A stretch of 37,630 nt of DNA from Bacilli bacterium (GCA_017940265.1 JAGAYY010000044.1:1-37630), one strand, 5' to 3'; counted from the stretch's first letter, positions 9,422 to 17,584 are shown. Numbers and translations: made by a program. The notes: generated by a model not told the origin, from the letters alone.

Positions 9422-10305
9422 TATTTTTCGTACTTATATCCGTATTCCTTCAAAGAAGAAGGTGATTCTCTCCAGCCTTCATCCACTTTCACTTGGAGTT
9501 CTAAGAAGACATGCTGATTAAGTAATTTTTCAATGCTCATTCTCGCCTTAGTGCCAATCTCTTTAATGCGGCTACCGTTTTTACCGATAACAATGCCTTT
9601 TTGGCTATCTTTTTCCACGATAATAGAAGCGAAGATTTGCATAGGTTTCTTTTCCCATTCAATATGGTCCATATAAATTGCCACAGAATGTGGAACTTCT
9701 TCTCTAAGAGTCTTTAAGACCTTTTCACGGATGATTTCTTTGATTTGGAAGATTTCATCTTTATCTGTAATCATTTCTGGAGGATAGTAAGCTGGCCCTT
9801 CAGGAAGCATATTTCTGACCGTTTTAATTACTTCATCAATATTGAAGCCTTCTTTAGCGACAGCGTCGATAAATGTGGCTTTTTCAAAATAAGCGCGATA
9901 GATTTTCTTAAGTTCTTCGGTCTTATCTAATCTGGCTAAATCAATTTTATTGAAGACAATAATTAATGGAACATTATGGATGTCTAAATGGTCGATAACG
10001 AAAGTATCACCAGTGCCGAATGGTTTAGAAGCATCCACCACTAAGATGGCCACATCAACGTCATGAGCGGCGCTATAGGCCATATTGTTCATCTCTTTAC
10101 CAAGTTGTTGCATTGGCTTATGGATACCAGGAGTATCTAAAAAGACGATTTGTGTTTCTTCATCGTTATAGATACCGATGATATTGTTTCTTGTGGTTTG
10201 TGATTTATCAGTGACAATTGAAACATGATGGTTTATTAAACCATTCAAAAGCGTAGATTTACCAACGTTTGGTCTACCTAAAATAGCGACAAATCCGGAT
10301 TTCAT
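9421..10305 (-). CDS. era: GTPase Era
   Basis: Era is an essential GTPase that binds the 3' end of 16S rRNA during 30S maturation. The G domain shows G1 GRPNVGKST (residues about 10-18), G3 DTPG, and G4 NKID. The C-terminal KH domain is marked by VIGKNGSRIKEIG near residue 245. Length (294 aa) is standard. Start and stop overlap the neighbours cdd and recO as TAATG, forming a tightly coupled cdd-era-recO unit. Confidence 0.96.
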   Translation of the reverse strand: MKSGFVAILGRPNVGKSTLLNGLINHHVSIVTDKSQTTRNNIIGIYNDEETQIVFLDTPGIHKPMQQLGKEMNNMAYSAAHDVDVAILVVDASKPFGTGDTFVIDHLDIHNVPLIIVFNKIDLARLDKTEELKKIYRAYFEKATFIDAVAKEGFNIDEVIKTVRNMLPEGPAYYPPEMITDKDEIFQIKEIIREKVLKTLREEVPHSVAIYMDHIEWEKKPMQIFASIIVEKDSQKGIVIGKNGSRIKEIGTKARMSIEKLLNQHVFLELQVKVDEGWRESPSSLKEYGYKYEK

Positions 10306-10706
10306 TATTTCAAATCATCTCCTGAAAACGCTAATGGAAGAAGTTCATCAATGTTAGTTTTATAACTATCACCTTTAAGGTTTGTGAGTAAGATCTCACC
10401 ATCTCTTGGGAATAATTCGCTAATCACTTGTCTACATGCACCACATGGTGAACATGGAGCGTCTGTGTCCGCGGCGATGGCTAAAGCCACAAAGTCAGCT
10501 TTCTTATAGCCATTCATCATCGCATTGTATAGAGCGTTTCTTTCAGCGCACATACATAAAGGATAGGAAGAGTTTTCAACATTAGCCCCTAAGAAGACTT
10601 TACCATCTTTACAAAGTAAAGCGGCGCCTACTTTGAACTTGGAATATGGGCTATAGGATAATTCTCTGGCCTCCACGGCTTGTTGCATTAATTCTTCATC
10701 TTTCAT
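10305..10706 (-). CDS. cdd: Cytidine deaminase
   Basis: Deaminates cytidine and deoxycytidine to uridine forms for pyrimidine salvage. The 133-aa protein carries the zinc site: CAERNAL (Cys and the catalytic Glu) and PCSPCGACRQ (two more Cys). It is the small homotetrameric form. A GAGGT ribosome site overlaps the ybeY stop region 9 bp upstream. The ybeY-cdd-era grouping is typical. Confidence 0.94.
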   Translation of the reverse strand: MKDEELMQQAVEARELSYSPYSKFKVGAALLCKDGKVFLGANVENSSYPLCMCAERNALYNAMMNGYKKADFVALAIAADTDAPCSPCGACRQVISELFPRDGEILLTNLKGDSYKTNIDELLPLAFSGDDLK

Positions 10707-10715
10707 AAGGTTACC

Positions 10716-11159
10716 TCACGCTAAGATTTCTTCTTGTAAAGAAAACATTATTTTTTCATCATCTTCTGTCATATGGTCATAGCCAAGAAGATGTAATAAT
10801 CCATGAACGAATAGGAACTTAAGTTCACGGTCTAGACTATGGCCATATGCAGTAGCTTGTTCTCTGGCTTTATCGAACGAGATATAAATCTCACCAAGGA
10901 CGACCATTTGTTTAGAGTGAAAGATTTCATCTTTATTTTCATCTCCATCTAAGAAAGCAAAGGAGATGACATCTGTTGGACGGTCAATTTTACGATATTC
11001 TCTATTGATGTTATGAATAAATTCATTGTCCACGAATGTGACACTGATATAAGGGTCAAACTCTAGACCGAGATGGTTAAGAGTCTTCACCACTAATGAT
11101 TCATAGACTTCTTGATAATCGTTTAATGATTCGTCGAAAGAGTTAAAATCGAGTTCCAT
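10716..11159 (-). CDS. ybeY: Endoribonuclease YbeY
   Basis: A metal-dependent RNase involved in 16S rRNA 3'-end maturation and ribosome quality control. The hallmark HGLLHLLGYDH zinc motif is at residues about 119-129 of 147. It starts 19 bp after the C39-type gene and leads into cdd-era-recO. No Shine-Dalgarno sequence precedes the ATG; a TATGAT box ends 6 nt upstream, so the gene may have its own leaderless start. The stop is TGA. Confidence 0.94.
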   Translation of the reverse strand: MELDFNSFDESLNDYQEVYESLVVKTLNHLGLEFDPYISVTFVDNEFIHNINREYRKIDRPTDVISFAFLDGDENKDEIFHSKQMVVLGEIYISFDKAREQATAYGHSLDRELKFLFVHGLLHLLGYDHMTEDDEKIMFSLQEEILA

Positions 11160-11165
11160 GATGAA

Positions 11166-11171
11166 ATCATA
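11166..11171 (-). promoter_or_regulatory. Possible ybeY -10 box, leaderless type
   Basis: TATGAT on the minus strand ends 6 nt before the ybeY ATG, and there is no Shine-Dalgarno sequence. It is the weakest of the leaderless-type boxes in the window because the hexamer is imperfect and no well-spaced -35 box is seen. Confidence 0.35.
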
Positions 11172-11178
11172 ACATTAA

Positions 11179-12393
11179 TTATTTATGTTTTCTATCAATT
11201 TCATCTTGATGAACGATATTATTCACTCTCGCTTTACAAAGTAAGTTCTCTTCTAAACGCTGATCATAACCAAATAATGGAGTTAAGGATTGATAGAGCA
11301 AGATAGATAAGCACGTATAGAAAATGATGTTAGGTATGGAGAAAGACTTTTCAGCAACACATAGAGCGAGACTAGCGATAAGCAAGAAAAGCGCCACTAC
11401 TCCTTTTTTGGCAAATTCCATATAGGCAAAGCGATAAGCCTTAACTTCCATAGTTTTAACCTTCATTTCCACACCATCAACATCACTTGTGCCTCTGAGT
11501 TCACATTCCTCTTCATAGATTTCTTTCCCGAGACTGTTTTTATAAGGGGAGAAAAAGAAGACATCGAGATAAGCGGCTAATAAGGAAGCAAAGATCAAAA
11601 TGAGATAATCAAGCGAGTTGATAATCGAAATGGTAATGATGAGAATAACGATGAGCAAAGAGAAGAGAAGATTAAGGCCACTACTTAAAGAACACTTCTT
11701 GTATTCTTGTCCGCGCTTATAGAATTCGAAATAATCATGACTGCGTACGTAAGGCAAGAACCGCCTGAGATATTTATCGAAGCGCTGCATTCTTTTAAGC
11801 AAACTAAATCTTAACAAGATTTCACTTGCGATACCTAAACCCGCAAACACTAGGGGTAGAACAATGTTGCCATCGGGTTTAATAAAGAATGTAGCGACAG
11901 CGATAAATACTGCGGTAAGGACTTGTAAGATTGATGAAACCAATGTGCCTTTTGGGTCCTTTGAGTCAATGACATTATAGGGGTATGGATGCTTTTGAAA
12001 GCCATTGACTGCTAAAAGGGTGCCGTCCCAATTTTTAATAAGCGTATCAATCTTTTGCCACTTGATGCCTGTAGCAGGGTCATGCACTTTGACTTTATTA
12101 CCTTTTCTTTGACTCACTAAAACGGCGTGTGTCGTTTCGTTTGGTCCGACGACAGTTAAAATCACAGGAAACTTATCAAAGTGCCTTAAATCGTCTTTAT
12201 CATCTATTTTTGCGCCAAATAAGGTGACGTCGTAGCGCTCAGCAATCAAAACTAAGTCTTGATAGTTGTATTGCCCATGCTCCTCTTCTTCGCTCAGATA
12301 GAGATACCTTTCATCTTTTTGCACTATGGCGAGCAGCATTTTTAGACATGCCACACCACAGCTTGAATTACTTAATTGTGGAATATAGTACAT
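11179..12393 (-). CDS. C39 peptidase domain fused to membrane segments, without ATPase
   Basis: The first ~130 residues are a C39 cysteine peptidase like those that trim double-glycine leaders from bacteriocins and peptide pheromones: Gln6, Cys12 (SSCGVACLKMLL), His89 (THAVLV) and Asp105 (VHDPATG) give a complete oxyanion Gln and catalytic triad. About five or six membrane segments follow (near 150-172, 178-195, 233-285, 330-350, 355-375), resembling an ABC exporter membrane domain. The protein stops at 404 aa with no nucleotide-binding domain, and none is encoded nearby. An AGGAGG ribosome site lies 6 nt before the ATG, inside a hairpin shared with comEA. It lies between the dnaJ terminator and ybeY. 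Peptidase family is confident; substrate and any transport function are unknown. Confidence 0.8.
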   Translation of the reverse strand: MYYIPQLSNSSCGVACLKMLLAIVQKDERYLYLSEEEEHGQYNYQDLVLIAERYDVTLFGAKIDDKDDLRHFDKFPVILTVVGPNETTHAVLVSQRKGNKVKVHDPATGIKWQKIDTLIKNWDGTLLAVNGFQKHPYPYNVIDSKDPKGTLVSSILQVLTAVFIAVATFFIKPDGNIVLPLVFAGLGIASEILLRFSLLKRMQRFDKYLRRFLPYVRSHDYFEFYKRGQEYKKCSLSSGLNLLFSLLIVILIITISIINSLDYLILIFASLLAAYLDVFFFSPYKNSLGKEIYEEECELRGTSDVDGVEMKVKTMEVKAYRFAYMEFAKKGVVALFLLIASLALCVAEKSFSIPNIIFYTCLSILLYQSLTPLFGYDQRLEENLLCKARVNNIVHQDEIDRKHK

Positions 12394-12403
12394 TTAACAC
12401 CTC

Positions 12404-12446
12404 CTATAGATGAAATAGGGGCGTTTTTTCAAATTTGTCCAAAAAA
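12404..12446 (-). promoter_or_regulatory. Com-like 43-bp element, copy 1 (upstream of the C39 gene)
   Basis: This block aligns without gaps to 34533-34575 upstream of comEA with 38 of 43 positions identical. On the minus strand it contains TTTTTTGGAC, then TTTGAAAAAAC, then CCCTATTT and ATCTATAG, and ends 10 nt before the ATG. CCTAT and ATAGG form a dyad with a 7-nt loop; the stem extends to AACGCC against GGTGTT with one bulged A, and pairs the AGGAGG ribosome site. No convincing housekeeping -10 box is present. Whether it acts as promoter, operator or leader RNA cannot be decided from sequence. Confidence 0.7.
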
Positions 12447-12462
12447 AGTGCAAAAAATTTTA

Positions 12463-12493
12463 GGAAAAAGAAAAAACCGGATAAATCCGGTTT
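12463..12493 (-). terminator. Terminator of the hrcA-grpE-dnaK-dnaJ operon
   Basis: A perfect 9-bp inverted repeat, AAACCGGAT and ATCCGGTTT (12474-12482 and 12485-12493), is followed on the minus strand by a T-rich tract (12463-12473). The upstream arm overlaps the dnaJ stop codon. It separates the chaperone operon from the C39 gene. Confidence 0.85.
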
Positions 12494-13625
12494 ATTTTTT
12501 GAAGATTTTTTTGAATTTTGCAAGTAACGAATCATCTTTTCCGATTTCATTACGATATTGCGTTAACAAATCTTTTTGTTTTCTATTCAAGGAAGTTGGC
12601 ATCTTGATATCGAGATGGACATATTGATCGCCAGGCTTACCACTTCTTAAATCTTTCACGCCTTGACCACGCATTCTGAAGATTTGTCCAGGTTGTGTGC
12701 CCGCAGGAATGTTAAGAGTGGCTTCCCCGTATACTGTTGGAACATCAACACTTGTACCTAAGATAGCGTCAATGAAGTCGACTGGGACGGTAAGATGGAT
12801 ATCGTTACCATCTCTTTTGAAATATTGATGTGGTTTGACATTCACTTCTACGAAGAGGTCACCGTTAGGACCACCATTGGCCCCTCTTTCACCCATGCCT
12901 TGGACACGGATTTGTTGGCCGTTATTAATACCAGCGATAATATGAACTTTGATATTCTTTTTAACTCTGTTATAGCCTTTACCACCACAGTTTGGACATG
13001 GATTGGAGATGATTTTACCTGCGCCGTTACAACGTGTACAAACTTCTTGTTGTTCAATCACACCAAATAAGCTTCTTCTTTGTACACGGACGTAGCCATG
13101 CCCACCACAGTTAGGACAGGTTTTGACATCATTAGGAGTTTTTGCCCCTGTACCATGACAGGATGAACATTGTTCATCGACGGTAAGTGGAATCTCTATA
13201 TCACGACCAAGAATGGTATCCATGAAGTCGACTTTAACACGCACAATAGCATCGTTACCTCTTCTTGGACCAGTACTGGCTCTTTGTTGACGACGACCTC
13301 CACCAAAGAAGGATGAGAAGATATCGCCAAGGTCTACACCATCAGCGCCGAATCCACCAAAGCCACCTTCAAATGGGTTACTGCCTGGGCCACCAGCGCC
13401 TTGTTCGAATGCCGCATGACCAAACTGGTCATAAGCACTTCTTTTTTGATCATCGAAAAGGATGTCATAAGCTTCTTGTACTTCTTTGAATTTCTCCGCA
13501 TCACCAGTTTCATGGTTATCGGGGTGATATTTCTTTGCGAGTTTACGATAAGCGCTTTTAATTTCGTCTTTGGAGGCGCTCTTAGAAACACCTAGTACCT
13601 CGTAAAAATCTCTTTTCTCTGCCAT
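12492..13625 (-). CDS. dnaJ: Chaperone DnaJ
   Basis: Hsp40 co-chaperone that stimulates DnaK ATPase and delivers substrates. The 377-aa protein has the J domain with YHPDNHE (HPD at about 33-35), a Gly/Phe-rich linker, four CxxCxGxG zinc repeats (CSSCHGTG, CPNCGGHG, CTRCNGAG, CPNCGGKG) and the C-terminal peptide-binding domains. It is the last gene of the heat-shock operon, with a hairpin between it and dnaK and a terminator overlapping its stop. Confidence 0.97.
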   Translation of the reverse strand: MAEKRDFYEVLGVSKSASKDEIKSAYRKLAKKYHPDNHETGDAEKFKEVQEAYDILFDDQKRSAYDQFGHAAFEQGAGGPGSNPFEGGFGGFGADGVDLGDIFSSFFGGGRRQQRASTGPRRGNDAIVRVKVDFMDTILGRDIEIPLTVDEQCSSCHGTGAKTPNDVKTCPNCGGHGYVRVQRRSLFGVIEQQEVCTRCNGAGKIISNPCPNCGGKGYNRVKKNIKVHIIAGINNGQQIRVQGMGERGANGGPNGDLFVEVNVKPHQYFKRDGNDIHLTVPVDFIDAILGTSVDVPTVYGEATLNIPAGTQPGQIFRMRGQGVKDLRSGKPGDQYVHLDIKMPTSLNRKQKDLLTQYRNEIGKDDSLLAKFKKIFKK

Positions 13626-13647
13626 GATAATCCTTTCTATTCACGCA

Positions 13648-13671
13648 TAGAGGGGCATTAAGCCCCTACTA
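13648..13671 (-). promoter_or_regulatory. dnaK-dnaJ intergenic hairpin
   Basis: AGGGGC and GCCCCT (13651-13656 and 13662-13667) form a 6-bp G+C stem with a 5-nt loop, extendable by TAG/CTA around one bulge. It is not followed by a T-run on the minus strand, so it is more likely an RNA processing or stability element that sets dnaK above dnaJ expression than a terminator. That role is inference. Confidence 0.5.
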
Positions 13672-13695
13672 AGCTTATAAATTGTTGTTTAATAA

Positions 13696-15525
13696 TTAGT
13701 TTTTCTTTGTGAAGTCAGCGTCAACGACATCATCTGGGTTTGTACCAGCGGTTTGTCCTGCATCAGCTTGACCATTAGGTTGAGCACCACCGTTAGCTTG
13801 TGCTTGTTGCATATAAGCAGCGGCTTGTTCAAGTTCACTAATACGTTGTTTTAAAGTCGCCATATCGTTATTATCTAAAGCGGTCTTTAATTCATCGCGT
13901 AATTTTTGTGTTTGTTCTTTTTGGGCTGGATCCATGCTAGCGCCTTTTTCTTGCATAGCAAGGTCGATATCATTGATTAAGCTTTCAGCCTTATTTTTGA
14001 GTTCGATGTCTTCTTTACGTTTGGCATCTTCTTCAGCGTGTTCTTCAGCTTCTCTGACCATTCTATCGATATCTTCTTTAGAAAGACCATTACTACCAGA
14101 GATAGTAATATTTTGTTCTTTTTGTGTATCTAAGTCTTTAGCGTTGACCTTAACGATACCATTAACGTCGATAGAGAATGTGACTTCAATTCTTGGTTCA
14201 CCACGTCTGGCTGGTTTAATGCCGTTAAGTTGGAAGTGACCTAATAACTTGTTATCGTGAGCCATTGGTCTTTCACCTTGGTAGACCATGATGTCAACGG
14301 CTGGTTGATTGTCCGCAGCAGTTGAGAAGATTTGACTCTTAGTGGTTGGAATGGTTGTATTTCTTGTGATTAATGGAGTCATAACGCCACCTAAGGTTTC
14401 AATACCTAAGGTTAATGGAGTGACGTCTAATAAGACTACGTCTTTAACATCACCAGAGACAACACCACCTTGGTAAGCCGCACCGATAGAAACAGCTTCA
14501 TCTGGGTTAACGGATAAGTTTGGTTTCTTACCTGTTAATTTAGTGACTAATTCTTGGACGGCTGGCATACGGATGGAACCACCGATTAATAAGACTTGGT
14601 TGAGTTCAGAAGCACTCATATGAGCATCGGCTAAAGCACGTCTCACTGGTTCTTCACATCTATTCAATAGATGTCTTGTTAAATCTTGGAATTTAGCACG
14701 GCTTAAGGTAACTTCGAAGTTAACTGGGCCAGCGCTTGTCATACTAATGAATGGTAAGGAGATAACTGTTTCCATAGAAGCAGAGAGTTCAATTTTTGCT
14801 TTTTCAGCAGCTTCTCTAATTCTTTGTAAGGAACCTTTATCTGTGATATCAACATTAGATTGAATCTTAATTTGGGCTTTAATCCAATCAGCGACGACTT
14901 GATCCCAGTCATCACCACCGAGGTGGTTATCACCAGCGGTAGAAATAACTTCGAATGTGCCGTCCCCGATATCAAGGATAGAGACATCGAATGTACCACC
15001 ACCTAAGTCGAAGACTAAGATCTTTTCAGATTTATCGTTTTCTAAGCCATAGGCTAAAGCCGCAGCGGTTGGTTCGTTAATAATACGCACGACATCTAAG
15101 CCAGCGATTTGACCAGCGTCTTTTGTCGCTTGTCTTTGCGCGTCGTTGAAGTAAGCAGGAACAGTAATAACTGCTTTTTGCACTGCTTGACCTAAGTGGG
15201 CTTCAGCATATTTCTTCATGTACGCTAAGATTTTAGCGGAGATTTCTTGTGGAGTGAATTGTTTGTTAACACATTTAATGTTGACCTTTTCCGCACTACC
15301 CATAATTCTCTTAATAGAACTAACTGTATCTGGGTTTGTGACGGCTTGACGTTTCGCCGCGTTACCAACGATTTCTTCACCGTTAGCTTTAAAAGCTACG
15401 ACGGAAGGTGTGGTCACTGTGCCTTCTGGGTTTGGGATAACTTTGACTGTACCATCAGCTTGTAAGTAACTGACGACTGAGTTTGTGGTACCTAAGTCGA
15501 TACCTAAGATAATTTCTTTTGCCAT
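13696..15525 (-). CDS. dnaK: Chaperone DnaK (Hsp70)
   Basis: ATP-dependent Hsp70 that binds unfolded polypeptides. The 609-aa protein starts with the phosphate-binding signature GIDLGTTNS, has [16 protein letters not shown] and [14 protein letters not shown] signatures, the interdomain linker [13 protein letters not shown], a beta-sandwich substrate domain and a helical lid ending in a Gln/Ala/Gly-rich tail with a DVVDADF terminus. A strong AGGAGG site precedes the ATG. It lies between grpE and dnaJ in the HrcA-controlled operon. Confidence 0.98.
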   Translation of the reverse strand: MAKEIILGIDLGTTNSVVSYLQADGTVKVIPNPEGTVTTPSVVAFKANGEEIVGNAAKRQAVTNPDTVSSIKRIMGSAEKVNIKCVNKQFTPQEISAKILAYMKKYAEAHLGQAVQKAVITVPAYFNDAQRQATKDAGQIAGLDVVRIINEPTAAALAYGLENDKSEKILVFDLGGGTFDVSILDIGDGTFEVISTAGDNHLGGDDWDQVVADWIKAQIKIQSNVDITDKGSLQRIREAAEKAKIELSASMETVISLPFISMTSAGPVNFEVTLSRAKFQDLTRHLLNRCEEPVRRALADAHMSASELNQVLLIGGSIRMPAVQELVTKLTGKKPNLSVNPDEAVSIGAAYQGGVVSGDVKDVVLLDVTPLTLGIETLGGVMTPLITRNTTIPTTKSQIFSTAADNQPAVDIMVYQGERPMAHDNKLLGHFQLNGIKPARRGEPRIEVTFSIDVNGIVKVNAKDLDTQKEQNITISGSNGLSKEDIDRMVREAEEHAEEDAKRKEDIELKNKAESLINDIDLAMQEKGASMDPAQKEQTQKLRDELKTALDNNDMATLKQRISELEQAAAYMQQAQANGGAQPNGQADAGQTAGTNPDDVVDADFTKKN

Positions 15526-15541
15526 AATTTATGTCCTCCTA

Positions 15542-16105
15542 TTAAGCGTCTGCTTTGACGCTTGCTTTGTTTTCTTCTTCTTTTTTGTTTTTGCTCACTG
15601 AGACTCTTGCAGGTCTAATGAGACGGCCATGTAATTCATAGCCCTTCGCGTACACTTTAGTGATAAGGTTTTCTTCACCTTCTTGCACGGTGATGTCCAC
15701 CGCATCCATATTCTTATCGGAGAATTTATCTCCAACTTTTGGAGCGATTTCTTTCACGCCTTCGTTTTCAAGTGCGCTCACTAAGTTACGGTAGATGAAT
15801 TGGAATCCCACTAAGTAGTTTCTGATTTCTTCACTTGGTGGTTCGTTTTCAAGCACGACATGGAAGCTATCTAGAACTGGTAATAATTCTTCGATAAATC
15901 CCATTGCGCGATATTTTCTAATATCGGATTGTTCTTTTTCTAAGTTGTTACGCAAGTTTTTTGTATCGGCGTAAGCGCGATAATATTCGTTTTTCCAATG
16001 CTCGACATCGGCTTTAGCTTTTTCAAGTTGCTCTTCGAGTTCTTGGATCTTTTTCTTGTCTTTATCTTTTTCTTGTTTCACTTGTTCTTTGTTTTCTTTA
16101 GGCAT
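15542..16105 (-). CDS. grpE: Nucleotide exchange factor GrpE
   Basis: GrpE releases ADP from DnaK. The 187-aa protein has a long charged N-terminal coiled coil (about residues 1-65), the helical dimerisation region with LPVLDSFHVVLENE, and the C-terminal beta domain with EVLVKGYELHGRLIRPARV-like sequence. I chose the ATG at 16103-16105 rather than the GTG one codon upstream because GGAGGT lies 7 nt before it. It overlaps the hrcA stop by 8 bp, so the two are coupled. Confidence 0.95.
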   Translation of the reverse strand: MPKENKEQVKQEKDKDKKKIQELEEQLEKAKADVEHWKNEYYRAYADTKNLRNNLEKEQSDIRKYRAMGFIEELLPVLDSFHVVLENEPPSEEIRNYLVGFQFIYRNLVSALENEGVKEIAPKVGDKFSDKNMDAVDITVQEGEENLITKVYAKGYELHGRLIRPARVSVSKNKKEEENKASVKADA

Positions 16106-17141
16106 CACCTTTACCTCCTTTGTTGTTCAATCCTTTGAAGTAATCGGTTAATGTTTCAGCGATATATTCCAAAGCGGATAAGGCTTGGTCATAATCGATT
16201 CTTGTTGGTCCGAGTAATGTAATCGCACGATTACCTTCGTCTCCTAAGTCAATTTTCGCTGTCACCATTGAGACATCTGGATTACCTTCGATATCACCGA
16301 TACGAATGATTCGGTCTTCGTCATCCTTTTTAATCTCTTCTTTGACTTCTTTAAGAAGTTGTTGGTCGTTCAATAACTTGAAGACTCTTTCTAATTTCTC
16401 TGTATCATTTTTGTATTCTTCACGAGAGAATAATTCGTCCCTACCATATAAAGATAAACGGTCACTAGCGAATCTCATGAATGTTTCAAGCAAAGCTTGG
16501 TAAACTAGGTCATGACCAACGATATAGTCATTTAATACTGGCTTAAGGGCTTCGGTTTTTTCCACGAGTTCCACGATTGGTGTACCTTTTAATCTATCAT
16601 TAAGTAAGGAAACACAGTTCACAATCTCACTCGCTTTTAAGTTCTCTGGGACGATGAAGGTTTTGTTTTCAACATAGCCTTTATCAGTCACGAAGATCGC
16701 GGTAATTGTGTTATCAGAGATCTGCACCATTTGGATAGACGCTAATTTTTCTTTGTTTTCATCTGGACCCATGACCACAGTCACTAAGTTAGTCATATGA
16801 GATAAAATCTCACAGCTTTCTTTAATCACCGCATCAATGGACTTAACTTTTTGATCAAGAACGTTTTGAATGCTGTTCTTGAGTTGTTCGTTAACAGAAC
16901 CATCTCTTAAGTTATCGCAATAATAACGATAGCCCTTCGCACTTGGCACACGGCCACTGCTGCTATGAGTCTTTTCGATAAGTCCCATTTTTTCTAAAGC
17001 GTACATTTCATTTCTAATGGTCGCTGAGGAATATGGAAGCTTATATTCTTCGATGAGGGTATGAGAGCCAACTGGCTGGGCATTTTTAATAAAGTATTCA
17101 ACGATGTATTTTAAGATCGTATCGCTACGTGTTAAAGCCAT
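16098..17141 (-). CDS. hrcA: Heat-inducible transcription repressor HrcA
   Basis: HrcA represses class I heat-shock genes by binding CIRCE and needs chaperonin (GroEL) for activity. The 347-aa protein has an N-terminal winged helix (YKLPYSSATIRNEM, residues about 29-42, then SSSGRVPSAKGYRYY) and the HrcA GAF-like and dimerisation domains, ending in ALSALEYIAETLTDYF. The gene is first in the operon and has a strong AAGGAGGAG ribosome site. Two CIRCE-like elements at its promoter show autoregulation. Confidence 0.97.
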   Translation of the reverse strand: MALTRSDTILKYIVEYFIKNAQPVGSHTLIEEYKLPYSSATIRNEMYALEKMGLIEKTHSSSGRVPSAKGYRYYCDNLRDGSVNEQLKNSIQNVLDQKVKSIDAVIKESCEILSHMTNLVTVVMGPDENKEKLASIQMVQISDNTITAIFVTDKGYVENKTFIVPENLKASEIVNCVSLLNDRLKGTPIVELVEKTEALKPVLNDYIVGHDLVYQALLETFMRFASDRLSLYGRDELFSREEYKNDTEKLERVFKLLNDQQLLKEVKEEIKKDDEDRIIRIGDIEGNPDVSMVTAKIDLGDEGNRAITLLGPTRIDYDQALSALEYIAETLTDYFKGLNNKGGKGDA

Positions 17142-17157
17142 GGTTTTCTCCTCCTTT

Positions 17158-17184
17158 TTAGCACTCTATCTCTTTTTGTGCTAA
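17158..17184 (-). promoter_or_regulatory. CIRCE operator, proximal copy
   Basis: TTAGCACTC, nine spacer bases, then TTGTGCTAA. The first arm matches the CIRCE consensus exactly and the second matches 7 of 9 positions of GAGTGCTAA. It lies between the hrcA -10 box and the ribosome site, the usual place for HrcA repression. Confidence 0.9.
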
Positions 17185-17188
17185 CTAC

Positions 17189-17216
17189 ATTTTAATTGTT
17201 TTATTAGCACTGTCAA
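17189..17216 (-). promoter_or_regulatory. hrcA operon promoter (TTGACA-16-TAAAAT)
   Basis: On the minus strand a perfect TTGACA (17211-17216) and a TAAAAT box (17189-17194) are 16 bp apart. The distal CIRCE-like element overlaps the -35 box and the proximal CIRCE lies downstream of the start, so both could block polymerase. Confidence 0.8.
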
Positions 17217-17230
17217 GCATTATCTGCTAA
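17204..17230 (-). promoter_or_regulatory. CIRCE-like operator, distal copy
   Basis: TTAGCACTG, nine spacer bases, then ATCTGCTAA: 8 of 9 and 6 of 9 matches to the CIRCE arms with exact spacing. It overlaps the hrcA -35 box. More degenerate than the proximal copy, but the spacing and position argue against chance. Confidence 0.65.
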
Positions 17231-17281
17231 TAATTTTAATTTATATAAAATATAGAATAAGGATTTATAGGGATCTATAAC

Positions 17282-17312
17282 AAAAAATACCCCGCTTTGA
17301 GACGAGGTATTT
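17282..17312 (-). terminator. Terminator of the predicted ~210-nt RNA
   Basis: A 10-bp stem (arms 17285-17294 and 17303-17312, 8-nt loop) followed by TTTTTT on the minus strand. One pair is G-U when read on the minus strand but a C/A mismatch on the plus strand, and the T-run exists only on the minus side, so the strand is clear. Confidence 0.85.
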
Positions 17313-17494
17313 CCCGTTGTTGGAGAAACTAACGAACAACTAAACGATAATCAATTAAAGGGTAGGCTAAGGAGGGCAATACTCAATGATGACAACCACA
17401 CTGTCAAGCATTAATTGGTATTTCGATTACCGTTTTCATCGGGGATATTGCTTTGCAATAACTTATAGAGTTAGTCTTGGCTAACTAAATCTAT
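17282..17494 (-). ncRNA. Predicted ~210-nt structured RNA upstream of hrcA
   Basis: A minus-strand transcription unit with its own strong promoter (17501-17528) and terminator (17282-17312) and no reading frame of note. It can form several local hairpins: AGTTAG/CTAACT near the 5' end, ATTGC-AAA-GCAAT, TGACA/TGTCA extended by AATG/CATT, and GTTGTT/AACAAC. Pyrimidine-rich stretches (ATCCCCG, GCCCTCCTT, TACCC) include CCTCCTT, the complement of a Shine-Dalgarno sequence (plus-strand 17369-17375). I do not recognise it: it lacks the conserved cores of tmRNA, RNase P, SRP RNA and T-boxes, and a 6S-type RNA is possible but not shown. It ends before the hrcA promoter, so it seems free-standing. Confidence 0.6.
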
Positions 17495-17500
17495 GTGAGT

Positions 17501-17528
17501 ATTATAACACCCATATTTCAAATGTAAA
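17501..17528 (-). promoter_or_regulatory. Promoter of the predicted ~210-nt RNA (TTTACA-16-TATAAT)
   Basis: TTTACA (17523-17528) and a perfect TATAAT (17501-17506) are 16 bp apart on the minus strand, and the -10 box carries the TGn extension. Predicted start is near 17494. It is divergent from the STAS gene promoter. Confidence 0.75.
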
Positions 17529-17556
17529 AATCAAACGATAATTTTTTTGAAAATAT

Positions 17557-17584
17557 TTGTCACCATTGATGGTTATGCTATAAT
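17557..17584 (+). promoter_or_regulatory. STAS gene promoter, leaderless type (TTGTCA-16-TATAAT)
   Basis: TTGTCA (17557-17562) and a perfect TATAAT (17579-17584) with TGn extension, 16 bp apart. The -10 box ends 8 nt before the ATG, so transcription should start at or about two bases before the start codon. This is the clearest complete promoter of the leaderless set. Confidence 0.75.

Noticed and set aside
12404..12446. Simple housekeeping promoter TTGAAA-18-TATAGG for the C39 gene
   Set aside because: Transcription from it would start downstream of the strong AGGAGG site, and it would not explain conservation of the whole 43 bp, so it is only a weak alternative.
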